From NCBI GenBank assembly GCA_964400675.1, contig CAYNVO010000002.1:257815-321814 (forward strand): a stretch of DNA of 64,000 nt. Reading direction: 5' to 3'. The notes under the pieces were generated by a model. That model saw only the letters and a list, made by a program, of their open reading frames with translations. It had not been told where the DNA came from and made no database searches. Numbering within the stretch: position 1 is the stretch's first letter; the number at the start of each line of letters is the position of its first letter. A program made the translations under genes and the position numbers. The DNA comes from 9FT-COMBO-48-23 sp964400675. GTDB lineage: Bacteria > Chloroflexota > Dehalococcoidia > GIF9 > UBA5629. Below, piece after piece: positions 42,986 to 51,383 of this stretch.

Positions 42986-44422
42986 ATGAAAAACGTACAT
43001 ATGCACAAGTTTCTGATTCTCGCTGTATTACTTGTCACAATGAGCACTGTAGCTGTGGGGTGTGCTCCCGGGGAGAAATCAGTCCAGCAAATCATTAGTC
43101 CGGAGGAGGCGCAGCAGATTTCCTACGATGCCACTGTATACGGGTTCCCGCTGGTTATAATGGACTTGACGCGGCAGGTCTTCACGGCAGTGCCCGCACC
43201 TAATCCGGACGGTGCACCGGTAAACCAGTTCGGCAATAAGAAAGAATTTCCTGATGCGACTTTTGTTACTGTAGTGAGGCCCAACGCAGACACGCTCTAT
43301 TCAGCGGCCTGGGTTGACACCGCTGAAGAGCCTATTATCCTATCGGTGCCGGACACTCAGGGTCGTTACTATATGATGCCCTTGATGAATTACTGGACAG
43401 ATGTTTTTGCGTCGCCAGGCTCACGCACTACAGGAACCGTGGCCGGTAATTTTGCCATCACTGCCCCGAGTTGGAGTGGTACATTGCCTGCGGGCGTCAC
43501 AGAAATTAAGGCTCCGACTAGATGGGTCTGGGTAATTGGTCGCTTCGCCTGCACCGGCTCTTCAGACTACGAGAATGTCTGGAAACTTCAGAATCAACTA
43601 AAGCTGACACCGCTTTCCGCCTGGGGCACTGATTATACGCCGCCGGCAAATGTCCCTGTTGATCCCGATGTCAATATCAAGATTTCTCCTCTGGACCAGT
43701 TGTTGGCTATGGATGCCTCAACCTATTTCAATAATGTCTGCCAGTTGATGGTGGAAAACCTTGCCTATGAAGCAGATACGCCACTGCTGACCAGAGCAGC
43801 CGAGATAGGCATTAAGCCAGGTGTTGACTACATGACTTATTTTTCCGGGCTGGACAATGATATTAAATCAGCAATACAAACCGGTTATCGATCCGCCCTC
43901 AAAGATATTCCCACTACCAACCTTGGTAATATAAAGAACAACTGGCAAATGGTGTACGGCACTGGTGACTACGGGACTAACTACATACTTAGAGCGGCTA
44001 TAGCTTATCAGGGGCTGGGTGCTAACTTAAATGACGATGCTGTCTACCCGTCAACATTCATAGATAACAACGGGGAGAAATTCTCCAGCGATAAGAAATA
44101 TGTGCTTCATTTTGATAAGGACGAGATACCACCCGTAAACGGCTTCTGGTCGCTTTCTATGTATAATGATAAAATGCTATTCGCAGCAAACCCCATCAAT
44201 AGATACAGTATGGGCTTGTTAAGCGACCCGCCTCTGACAAAGAATCCCGACGGCTCAATCGACATTTATATACAGCGCGATTCCCCTGATTCTGCCAGTA
44301 TGCCCAACTGGTTGCCGGCCCCTGCTAGTGGTGGCTTTTCACTGACGCTGCGACTATACTGGCCGCAAGAGTCGGTGCTGGATAAGTCCTGGGCACCTCC
44401 GGCAGTGCAACTGGTTGAGTAG
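42986..44422 (+). CDS. DUF1254-domain lipoprotein
   Basis: The 478-residue protein starts at the ATG at 42986, with AAGGAGG eight bases upstream. An in-frame codon at 42968 lies before it and would bury the signal. The lipoprotein signal ends VAVGC with Cys26. YDATVYGFPLVIMD is the typical DUF1254 opening. VVRPNADTLYSAAWVD and LNGFWSLSMYND-like blocks follow, as in proteins with DUF1254 and DUF1214. The family is widespread but unstudied. It should be anchored to the outer face of the membrane. It stands alone. Confidence 0.8.
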   Translation: MKNVHMHKFLILAVLLVTMSTVAVGCAPGEKSVQQIISPEEAQQISYDATVYGFPLVIMDLTRQVFTAVPAPNPDGAPVNQFGNKKEFPDATFVTVVRPNADTLYSAAWVDTAEEPIILSVPDTQGRYYMMPLMNYWTDVFASPGSRTTGTVAGNFAITAPSWSGTLPAGVTEIKAPTRWVWVIGRFACTGSSDYENVWKLQNQLKLTPLSAWGTDYTPPANVPVDPDVNIKISPLDQLLAMDASTYFNNVCQLMVENLAYEADTPLLTRAAEIGIKPGVDYMTYFSGLDNDIKSAIQTGYRSALKDIPTTNLGNIKNNWQMVYGTGDYGTNYILRAAIAYQGLGANLNDDAVYPSTFIDNNGEKFSSDKKYVLHFDKDEIPPVNGFWSLSMYNDKMLFAANPINRYSMGLLSDPPLTKNPDGSIDIYIQRDSPDSASMPNWLPAPASGGFSLTLRLYWPQESVLDKSWAPPAVQLVE

Positions 44423-44522
44423 GGGACCTGTAATAGCCACCAAAGTAGCTCCACTTGTTATCAACTGCGCTTTTTAGCGTATTGTTCAATCTGGCGGTTT
44501 CGGAACCGGGGCTATTTCGAAT

Positions 44523-44600
44523 CGGTTTACAGGACGGCTAATATCTTGGTCCTGGTTTTGGTGGCGGATGTGCCGGCGTATTTCTGTAGGGGAAATCGGG
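44523..44600 (-). pseudogene. Remnant 3' end of an XRE-cupin regulator gene
   Basis: Read on the minus strand, the segment gives an open stretch ending SATKTRTKILAVL then a stop at 44527-44529. This matches SATNTKTRILAVL near the end of the intact XRE-cupin protein encoded at 49435-50064. Matching DNA continues past the stop (TGGCGGTTT, CGGGG...CTATTT). The 5' part of the gene is absent. It lies 15 bases beyond the stop codon of the efflux pump gene. Confidence 0.6.
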
Positions 44601-44614
44601 TGGAAAAGTTTATT

Positions 44615-46156
44615 TTACCCCATGGATACATCCGCTGGGGCATCACTCTTCTCAACCCGGCCAAACGGAAGCAGAAAAGCGGCTAGTGTACCAACCAAAA
44701 CAACCACAGCAGCGATTACATAGTCCTTCTCAAAGGCGGTTACGACCGCTCTCAAATTAGCGTATTGATAGAGTAGATAAACCGCTGACTGCCTGGCTGC
44801 TTCCAGTGTCTGCCCCGCTTGCATGAGGGTGACCTGTACTGCTGAGATAATACGCATTGCTTCAACAGAGTCGGGTGTAAGTGTCTGCGAAATGACGGCA
44901 ATATTAGCTTTCTCGAAGTTACTTAGCATAGTAGCGAAGATAGCAATGCCAAGTGACGCGAAAACAGTTCTGGTCACATTCATAATTGAAGAAGCCTGCG
45001 CTGTCATCCTCTGCGGCACTGAGGATAAGGCATAGGTCATGATAGGCATCATGGCGAGCCCCATACCCATGCCTCTGTAGAAAAGCATCCACCTGAGCAG
45101 ATTGTCGGAGGTAGTTGTGTCCAATGTCTGCATCCAGAATGTTGTCAGGCAAGTTATGATTAATCCTGCAATAGCCGGCACCTTTGGTCCTATTTTGTCG
45201 TAAAGTTGACCGCCTATCGGCATAGTGACCATTGAGCCAATTGCGCCTGGCAGTAGCATTAATCCTGTTTTCATCGCTGTGAGACCTCGAACGTTTTGTA
45301 GAAAGAGCGGCAGCAAAAAAATAACTGAAAACAGCCCTATTGTAGTTATGAAATTTAACCCGATGCCTAATGAAAAGCCGCGATTCTTGAAAATGTGAAG
45401 GTCAAGCATTGGCTGCTCCGACCTGAGTTCCATTGTAATCCAGGATAGCAAGCTAACTGCCCCAATGGCCAGCAGGCCTAAGATGCGCAGATCATCCCAT
45501 CCCCAACTGGGAGCATAAGAGAGAGCATAAAGCAGGGAACTGAATCCCGTAGCAGCGAGTGCGAATCCTTTGAAATCGAAACCGGTTTGTGTTGTAGATG
45601 TCTCCTCAATCCATGAGAAGGCTATGAGGATTGCAGTTAATACCACCGGTACATTCACATAGAAGCACATGCGCCAGCTCAAATAGTCTACTAGGTATCC
45701 ACCGAGGGTCGGTCCGATGGCTGGGGCAAGCATCATGGGAATACCAAAGATTGCCATTGCTGTGCCTCGGTCACCGGGTGGCACATTGAGAAATAGTATA
45801 GTCATAGCTATCGGGCTGAGCAGACCGCCGGCAAGCCCTTGCAGGATACGGAATGTTATAAGCGAATTAGCATCCCAGGAAAGGCCGCATAATATCGACC
45901 CCAGTAAGAAACCAATCTGGCTTAATATATAAACCCTCTTTGTCCCGAAACGGATGCAAAGGAAGGCTGCTACCGGCGTGGTTATCGCTGTTGCCATCAG
46001 GTATGCCGAAATCACCAGTTGGGCATGGTCTGTTGTCACATTGAACACTGCCATAATGTGGGGCAGCGCAATATTCATGATTGTCTGGTCGAGAATGACC
46101 ATGAAGGTGCCCGCTATGGCAACCAGTAAGATTTTCCACTCGGTTGTCTGTGGCAT
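44615..46156 (-). CDS. DHA2-family drug:proton antiporter, EmrB/QacA type (14 helices)
   Basis: The 513-residue MFS protein has about fourteen hydrophobic segments. VILDQTIMNIALPHIMAVF opens the first, SILCGLSWDANSLITFRILQGLAGG holds motif A-like sequence after helix three, and GPTLGGYLVDYLSWRMCFYVNVP is the DHA2 helix-five/six signature. It should expel a lipophilic compound by proton antiport. It is the last gene of a cassette with two HlyD-type adaptors and marR, spaced 21 bases from the nearest. Its remote end abuts a vestigial regulator tail. Confidence 0.9.
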   Translation of the reverse strand: MPQTTEWKILLVAIAGTFMVILDQTIMNIALPHIMAVFNVTTDHAQLVISAYLMATAITTPVAAFLCIRFGTKRVYILSQIGFLLGSILCGLSWDANSLITFRILQGLAGGLLSPIAMTILFLNVPPGDRGTAMAIFGIPMMLAPAIGPTLGGYLVDYLSWRMCFYVNVPVVLTAILIAFSWIEETSTTQTGFDFKGFALAATGFSSLLYALSYAPSWGWDDLRILGLLAIGAVSLLSWITMELRSEQPMLDLHIFKNRGFSLGIGLNFITTIGLFSVIFLLPLFLQNVRGLTAMKTGLMLLPGAIGSMVTMPIGGQLYDKIGPKVPAIAGLIITCLTTFWMQTLDTTTSDNLLRWMLFYRGMGMGLAMMPIMTYALSSVPQRMTAQASSIMNVTRTVFASLGIAIFATMLSNFEKANIAVISQTLTPDSVEAMRIISAVQVTLMQAGQTLEAARQSAVYLLYQYANLRAVVTAFEKDYVIAAVVVLVGTLAAFLLPFGRVEKSDAPADVSMG

Positions 46157-46177
46157 GGGGTATATTCCTTGTCCGAG

Positions 46178-46900
46178 CTACTTGGTGGCTATCTTAACCT
46201 CTACAGAAGTACCGGGGACTAGTATGTAATTGTCGGGGTTTTCAATGGCAATTTTCACAGGAATCACCTGTGCTACCTTGGTGAAGTTGACAGAAGTATT
46301 GTTCTGGGGCAGAAGTGAGAATGAGGCAGCTGTCGCTGCGGCGATACCTTGGACATGACCTTTTAACGTGGCACCACCAAGGCTGTCTACTTTAATCGCT
46401 ACCTCTTGCCCGGGCGTTATGCGGTAGAGTCTCGTCTCAGATATATTTGCTGAAACCCAGGTCTCAGAGATATCGTAAACCGTTACTATCGGTTGACCTG
46501 CATTGACTACAGCACCGGGATATGTCCAGACGGCAGCTATATAGCCGTTCACCGGTGATTCAATACTGGCACGACCTACCGGTATCTCTTTTAATCCCTG
46601 CTTATTTGTTGGATTGTCGGAACGCGGCATTCCAACAATGGCAATTATCTGGCCTTTCTCCACATAGCTGCCGTAATCAACATCAAGGCTGATTATCTGA
46701 CATGGTGTGAGTGCGCCAACAGGTATGAGGGGTGCTGAAATACGCGCATTATTGGTACTCACATAAGCGTAGCCTTGATACCAAAAGTTAATGCCAAGTA
46801 CCACACTAGCAAGCACAAGTACACTAGCTATTAGGAAAATAATCTTCCCTCTCTTCGTCGACAGGATTGATTTCATTCTTTCATTCAATTTACTTGCCAT
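46178..46900 (-). CDS. HlyD/EmrA-type membrane fusion protein
   Basis: The 240-residue protein has one N-terminal membrane helix at about 20-40 (IIFLIASVLVLASVVLG). A periplasm-facing biotinyl-lipoyl-like domain then begins VSTNNARISAPLIPVG, and a beta-barrel domain has GQEVAIKVDSLGGATLKGHV. It is short for EmrA (about 390), with almost no coiled-coil hairpin. It would connect to the adjacent MFS pump. GGAGG lies upstream. In a cell without an outer membrane its role may be cargo capture rather than channel docking. Confidence 0.8.
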   Translation of the reverse strand: MASKLNERMKSILSTKRGKIIFLIASVLVLASVVLGINFWYQGYAYVSTNNARISAPLIPVGALTPCQIISLDVDYGSYVEKGQIIAIVGMPRSDNPTNKQGLKEIPVGRASIESPVNGYIAAVWTYPGAVVNAGQPIVTVYDISETWVSANISETRLYRITPGQEVAIKVDSLGGATLKGHVQGIAAATAASFSLLPQNNTSVNFTKVAQVIPVKIAIENPDNYILVPGTSVEVKIATK

Positions 46901-46944
46901 AGAATGTGCCTCCGAATCAGCTCCAAATTTTTATAGGGCTGTCA

Positions 46945-48624
46945 TTATTTAGCCGTGTTTAGTGACCTGATAGGCATATTACTTTTTTCCAGCAGTACCT
47001 TTTCACCCTCATTCAAGCCTGACAGAATCTCAACCTGTGTCTGGCTCTGCAAGCCAACTTCCACCTGCCGTTGCTCCACATCTCCCGGTTCGTCTCCTTT
47101 GGTCACATAAACCCAGCTCTCGCCTTCCTGGATATGCAGAGCGCTGCTTGGTATTAGCAGGACACCTTCGCGTTTATCAACAAGTATCTCAGCCGTAGCA
47201 GTCAGGCCACCTGTGAGGTAGGCAGTATCTGCTGGCTCGAGCGCTATCTCTACCTTGTAGGTAGCAACGCCGGTCTGTAGTGTTCCATATGGGGAAATGA
47301 ATTTGATCTCGCCATTGAATGCCTTGCCAGGGAATGCATCTACCAGAACGGTTGCTTGCTGGCCTTTCGATATTTTGACCACATCTATTTCATCAACTAT
47401 ACCGACCATTCTGACGGCGCGTCTGTCTGCAATTTTCAGCACATAGCTATCAATAGGCAAACCGGTGGCCGAGTATCTCTGGGTTATCATATCGCCTGCC
47501 TGCAGGTTTATATCTACAATCTCTCCATCAAATGGTGCCAGCAGTTCTGTCTTGAGTAGCGCCTGCTTGGCACGATTCAAATTAATCAATGCAGTCTGGA
47601 TATTTATATTGTAATCGCGCTCTGCCTTTAGATTAAGTCCCTGGCGGAAGGTGGAAATGTTCTCTTTCAGTATCTTATCTCCAAGCTCAAGGTCGTGCAT
47701 CGCAATTTGGAGTGTCTCGTTTAGCTTTAAGGCATTGAAGTTTTCCTCACCTGCCATTTCCCTCAGTTCTTCAAGTTTAGTAAGCGCTTCATTTATTACA
47801 GTGAAGGTGGTGCAGGTATCCGGATAGGTATAAGCGCTGAGTGAATGCGTAGTTCGATTAACTACCATTTGGGTATCAGCCATCTCCAGTGATAGCGACG
47901 CCAGAATATTTCTTGCGCTGTCATAGCTGCCATTCTTAATCTGCTCCTGGATTGCGGACAGCTTATCCAATTCAGCCGACAGCCTGTCAATCGCAATATC
48001 AACATCCTGATCTGGTATCTCCTGCTGGCCCAATTCGTCGAACTCGGTCCTCAGGTTGCGGTATTCAGGGTCAATATATATTTTTTTTGCCGCATCGATA
48101 TCATATTTGGCTAGTGCTATTTCAGAAGCTGCCTCTTCAAATTGGCCGTCAGCTAATAGGGACAGTGCCTCTTGGGTCTCCTTAATAGCAAACTCAAACC
48201 TGTATAAGGCTACTGCGTCGCTGTAGTAAGATGGCGCGCGTTTAACACCACAGCAGACTGTCTGCACCACATTGTTTATAGCCAGTTCCAGCGCATACTG
48301 TGCGGATTCTACTGCCATCTTCTGGGTCGCATCGTCCAGCTTGGCAAGAAGGGCACCGGCTTTAACCACCTCGCCTTTTTCAACATATACCTTTTGCACT
48401 CTGGCGCTATAAGGTGGAGTGAACATGGTTGTATCGAAATAGAGGTTGACGGCGTCTGGCATCTCAATATAGCCGTCCGCATTTACCTTTACCTCAAGGT
48501 CACCCTGTTCCACCAAAGCTATTGTCCTCATCTCAGTGATAGGTTGACTATGAGCACAACCGGTTAAAGAGATTACTATTGTCAGCAGGATGGCCGGTAT
48601 TACGATGAGCGCTTTCTTATTCAT
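46945..48624 (-). CDS. HlyD/RND-type efflux adaptor lipoprotein with long coiled-coil hairpin
   Basis: The 559-residue protein begins at the ATG at 48624, with an in-frame alternative at 48666. The signal peptide ends SLTGC with lipidated Cys23. A split lipoyl domain frames a very long helical hairpin (about residues 110-370). It is followed by LLAPFDGEIVDINLQAGDM and a barrel with GQQATVLVDAFPGKAFNGEI. This is the architecture of efflux adaptors of RND or ABC pumps rather than MFS pumps, which is unusual beside an EmrB-like partner. It sits directly after the 28-codon ORF in the marR operon. Confidence 0.85.
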   Translation of the reverse strand: MNKKALIVIPAILLTIVISLTGCAHSQPITEMRTIALVEQGDLEVKVNADGYIEMPDAVNLYFDTTMFTPPYSARVQKVYVEKGEVVKAGALLAKLDDATQKMAVESAQYALELAINNVVQTVCCGVKRAPSYYSDAVALYRFEFAIKETQEALSLLADGQFEEAASEIALAKYDIDAAKKIYIDPEYRNLRTEFDELGQQEIPDQDVDIAIDRLSAELDKLSAIQEQIKNGSYDSARNILASLSLEMADTQMVVNRTTHSLSAYTYPDTCTTFTVINEALTKLEELREMAGEENFNALKLNETLQIAMHDLELGDKILKENISTFRQGLNLKAERDYNINIQTALINLNRAKQALLKTELLAPFDGEIVDINLQAGDMITQRYSATGLPIDSYVLKIADRRAVRMVGIVDEIDVVKISKGQQATVLVDAFPGKAFNGEIKFISPYGTLQTGVATYKVEIALEPADTAYLTGGLTATAEILVDKREGVLLIPSSALHIQEGESWVYVTKGDEPGDVEQRQVEVGLQSQTQVEILSGLNEGEKVLLEKSNMPIRSLNTAK

Positions 48625-48628
48625 ATTC

Positions 48629-48715
48629 CTATAACTCCCGAAACATAATCGCATATTCTTTTGCACTTGTACTAGTAAAGGCAGTTGCCAGGTCTTGAAC
48701 TTCTATGGTATTCAT
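48629..48715 (-). CDS. 28-codon ORF between marR and the adaptor gene, translationally coupled to both
   Basis: The ORF starts MNTIEVQDLATAF and ends FREL. Its ATG overlaps the marR stop in the form ATGA, and its stop lies four bases before the adaptor ATG. This geometry is that of a genuine gene in an operon. The opening resembles the first strand of an ABC-transporter ATPase (MNTIEVQDL), but there is no room for more, so it is either a truncated remnant or a small peptide in its own right. Confidence 0.35.
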   Translation of the reverse strand: MNTIEVQDLATAFTSTSAKEYAIMFREL

Positions 48716-49161
48716 CTTAGTTTTTCTCCCCTTTGAACCTCTGTGGCCCTGACTAATGCGGTAAGACCTTGAGCTAGGCGCGTGAGTTCTTCTGTGCTCA
48801 GGTGCTCCAGGATATGAGATAGGTGGGTTATCTTATTCTCTCTGAGCCTGGCTAGCAGAGCTCCCCCTTTTTCTGTGGCTTGTAAAAGCAGCATACGGCG
48901 GTCTTCAGGATTCTCTCGACGGTTCACCAGTCCTTGTTTCACCAGGCGGTCAACGATTCTGGTTACGTCTGGCGGGGTCACCCCGAGGGCATTTGCCAGC
49001 TTCTTGACGTTGGTGCTTCCTTCAGACTCAATAAAGAACAAGCTTTTCAACTGACCGATAGTCAGATTCAAATCCAACCAGACCTCAGGCGCATATCGTC
49101 TTATAGAGTGGTTTACCTGCTGGAGCTGAATGATTTCTTCAATTAGCTTTGCTCTGTTCAT
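48712..49161 (-). CDS. MarR-family transcriptional regulator
   Basis: The 149-residue protein has the winged helix of MarR: SLFFIESEGSTNVKKLANAL, VTPPDVTRIVDRLVKQGLV as the recognition helix, and RRENPEDRRMLLLQATEKG as the wing with the conserved Asp-Arg. C-terminal helices form the dimer. It should repress the efflux cassette encoded behind it and release on binding a ligand. The ATG at 49161 is used. A TTG two codons earlier is also in frame. No strong ribosome-binding site is present. Confidence 0.9.
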   Translation of the reverse strand: MNRAKLIEEIIQLQQVNHSIRRYAPEVWLDLNLTIGQLKSLFFIESEGSTNVKKLANALGVTPPDVTRIVDRLVKQGLVNRRENPEDRRMLLLQATEKGGALLARLRENKITHLSHILEHLSTEELTRLAQGLTALVRATEVQRGEKLR

Positions 49162-49434
49162 TATCAATTGTGTCTGATAGATTACTTATTCAATTGTTTA
49201 CATTGACTTAATAGTTTACAAAATGTTATCGATAATCTCAACTTTAGATGTTGAGGCAAGCAAGGAATCTGAGTGTTGTGCAGAAAACCTAATTTAATGA
49301 ACTGCAAATTTGAGCGCAGTGTAGAATCTCATTAACCACGCCCCTGCCTGGATTCGTTTTGCATTGTCAGAGACAGCCCGAAGCACAGCGGCAAATTGGC
49401 GGTTTGTTCAGCTCGGTGGTCCTGGAGCGGGGGA
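49162..49434. promoter_or_regulatory. Promoter-operator region of marR, with repeated CAATTG and GTTTACA
   Basis: On the plus strand 49165-49220 contains CAATTG twice, 26 bases apart, and GTTTACA twice. MarR proteins bind paired sites of this sort over their own promoter. The region from 49300 to 49335 holds a decayed copy of the GAGCGCAG...GAATCTC repeat. No gene was seen. Confidence 0.4.
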
Positions 49435-50064
49435 CTATTTTGCTCCGGTGTATAGCACTGCCAGTATTCTGGTTTTGGTGTTGGTGGCGGATTTGACCAG
49501 GTGGGGCTGGGTGGAATCGTAGTAAACGGCGTCGCCGGGCTTGAGGAACTCGACTTTATCTCCGACTTGGACTTTCATTTCACCTTCGAGGACGAAAAGG
49601 AACTCCTGCCCGTCATGGGAGGAGAACTCCTCGGCTTCTGTGGGCATAAGGGTTACGATAAATGGCTCCATCATGCGGTTGGCTTTTTCCGGAGCCAGCG
49701 ATTCGTATGAGTAGCCGTATTCCTCGCCTTTCTTTTTTCCGTACCTTGCCACAGATTGCCCCTGACCCTTGCGAACCACGGTCATGGGTTTATCAACGCC
49801 GGGGGAGATGAAATAGCCCATCTTCATGTCCAGCGCCTTGCCTAACCTGATTAGCTGACCGAGAGGCGGCGCTATTTCAGTTGACTCTATGCGTTTCAAT
49901 GTAGCCACGTCAATACCGGTGCGGCTGCTGATGTCTTCAAGGGTTAAGCCGCGCATTTCACGGGCTGTTCTAATCCGTTCACCTAGAGATTCTTTTTCCT
50001 TTTTTTTCGCCCCGGCAGGCGCCAGGCGGGAGGCATCGGTAAGAAAATCTTCGTGTTTTTTCAT
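49435..50064 (-). CDS. XRE-family regulator with C-terminal cupin domain
   Basis: The 209-residue protein has a lysine-rich lead. The helix-turn-helix at about 27-82 reads GERIRTAREMRGLTLEDIS, GIDVATLKRIESTE. A cupin barrel fills about 135-205, with HDGQEFLFVLEGEMKVQVGD and AVYYDSTQPHLVKSA. Such regulators sense a small molecule in the cupin and repress or activate nearby genes. The ATG at 50064 has AGGAGGA upstream, and an in-frame start at 50112 inside the dehydrogenase gene is less likely. It follows the acyl-CoA dehydrogenase gene by ten bases. A second, broken copy of its 3' end lies at 44523. Confidence 0.88.
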   Translation of the reverse strand: MKKHEDFLTDASRLAPAGAKKKEKESLGERIRTAREMRGLTLEDISSRTGIDVATLKRIESTEIAPPLGQLIRLGKALDMKMGYFISPGVDKPMTVVRKGQGQSVARYGKKKGEEYGYSYESLAPEKANRMMEPFIVTLMPTEAEEFSSHDGQEFLFVLEGEMKVQVGDKVEFLKPGDAVYYDSTQPHLVKSATNTKTRILAVLYTGAK

Positions 50065-50074
50065 AGTCTTCCTC

Positions 50075-51238
50075 CTAGATTGCCCTTCCTGCCACACCGA
50101 TATGGCGAGCAATAACGATGCGAAGTATCTCCGATGTACCCTCTCCTATTTCGAGAAGACGCTGGTCCCGGTAAAACCTTTCTATACGGAAGTCTTTCAT
50201 CAAGCCGTAGCCGCCGTGAAGCTGCAATGCCTGGTGAACACAACGGTGCATGATTTCCGAGCAGTACAGCTTAGCCATGGCTGCCTCTCTGGTTATGGGG
50301 AGGTCTTTTTCCCGCATCCAGCAGACTTTGTAGAGGAAAGTCCGGGCAAGCTCGATTTCAAGCGCCATGTCCGCCAGCTTGAAGGCGTTGACCTGGAAGG
50401 AGCTTATAGGACGACCGAACTGTATTCGCGAATTGGCATATTCTAGGGCTATCTCGAAGGCTCCCTGCGAGCCGCCAAGCCCCATGGCAGCTATGCTCAG
50501 TCGTCCGCCATCCAGTGTGGCTAGCATCTGGTGAAAGCCATCGCCTATTTTCCCCAGTAGATTTTCTTTGGGCACGGTGCAGTCATCGAAGAAGAGCTCA
50601 CCGGTATTGGATGACCGCCACATCATCTTGCCTTTCATTTCCTTGGCGGTGAAGCCGGGGGCGTCTTTAGGGACGATGAAGCAACTGAGCTCGGCATATC
50701 CGCCTTCCCGCTTGCCGGTTACAGCCTGGACGACGACAACGCCGGTCAGCGGACAGGCGGCATTGGTGATGAAGATTTTTCTGCCGTTGATAACCCAGCG
50801 GTCTCCCTTGAGTTTGGCTGTAGTTCGAGAGCTGCCGGCATCAGAGCCGGCTTCGGGCTCGGTGAGACCGAATGCTGCCAGGTGCTTTCCCGAGCAAAGC
50901 CCGGGAAGCCATTCCTGTTTCTGTTTCTCGTTGCCGAAATAATAGATAGGACCTATGCCCAGTGAGTTCCCGGCGGCGATGGTGGCGGCGTGGGAGCCAT
51001 CCACCCTGGCCAGCTCCTCCACCACGATGATATAGGATATGTATCCCATGTTCGAGCCGCCGTATTTCTCGGGGACGAAGCAGCCCAGTAATCCCAACTC
51101 AGCCATTTTTTGCGTTAGCTTGACGGAGAACTGCTCTTTTTCGTCCAGCTCTCGGGCAACCGGGGCTATTTCTCTCTCGGCGAAATCCCGGACCGCCTGG
51201 CGTGTTAGCTTTTGTTCCTCGGTTAGCTCGAAATCCAT
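50075..51238 (-). CDS. Acyl-CoA dehydrogenase
   Basis: The 387-residue flavoprotein has AAFGLTEPEAGSDAGSSRTTA, the FAD- and substrate-contacting signature, and FGRPISSFQVNAFKLADM near the subunit interface. LQLHGGYGLMKDFRIERFYRD and EGTSEILRIVIARHI carry the C-terminal block. Glu in EGTSEI is the catalytic base position in many members. It oxidises an acyl-CoA and passes electrons to an electron transfer flavoprotein, and etfA/etfB lie at 57.4-59.2 kb. The chain length is unknown. GGAGG precedes the ATG. Confidence 0.93.
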   Translation of the reverse strand: MDFELTEEQKLTRQAVRDFAEREIAPVARELDEKEQFSVKLTQKMAELGLLGCFVPEKYGGSNMGYISYIIVVEELARVDGSHAATIAAGNSLGIGPIYYFGNEKQKQEWLPGLCSGKHLAAFGLTEPEAGSDAGSSRTTAKLKGDRWVINGRKIFITNAACPLTGVVVVQAVTGKREGGYAELSCFIVPKDAPGFTAKEMKGKMMWRSSNTGELFFDDCTVPKENLLGKIGDGFHQMLATLDGGRLSIAAMGLGGSQGAFEIALEYANSRIQFGRPISSFQVNAFKLADMALEIELARTFLYKVCWMREKDLPITREAAMAKLYCSEIMHRCVHQALQLHGGYGLMKDFRIERFYRDQRLLEIGEGTSEILRIVIARHIGVAGRAI

Positions 51239-51260
51239 GGTGTGCCTCCCCTAGGACTCC

Positions 51261-51365
51261 CCTGTCATTCTTACCCTGCACTAAGTAGAGATAAGGATCT
51301 CATGGTACTCCTCCCTCAGGGATTCTTCGCTGTGCTCAGAATGACATTAGGCGAAGAATCTCAAG
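51261..51365. repeat. Inverted GTCATTCT-type intergenic repeats
   Basis: A decayed left unit (CTGTCATTCTTACCCTGC) faces a clear right unit GGGATTCTTCGCTGTGCTC with AGAATGACA, and a partial third unit GCGAAGAATCTC follows. They lie between the aminotransferase and acyl-CoA dehydrogenase genes and break the run of same-strand genes. Confidence 0.65.
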
Positions 51366-51383
51366 ACTCCCCTTAGTGAGTTT

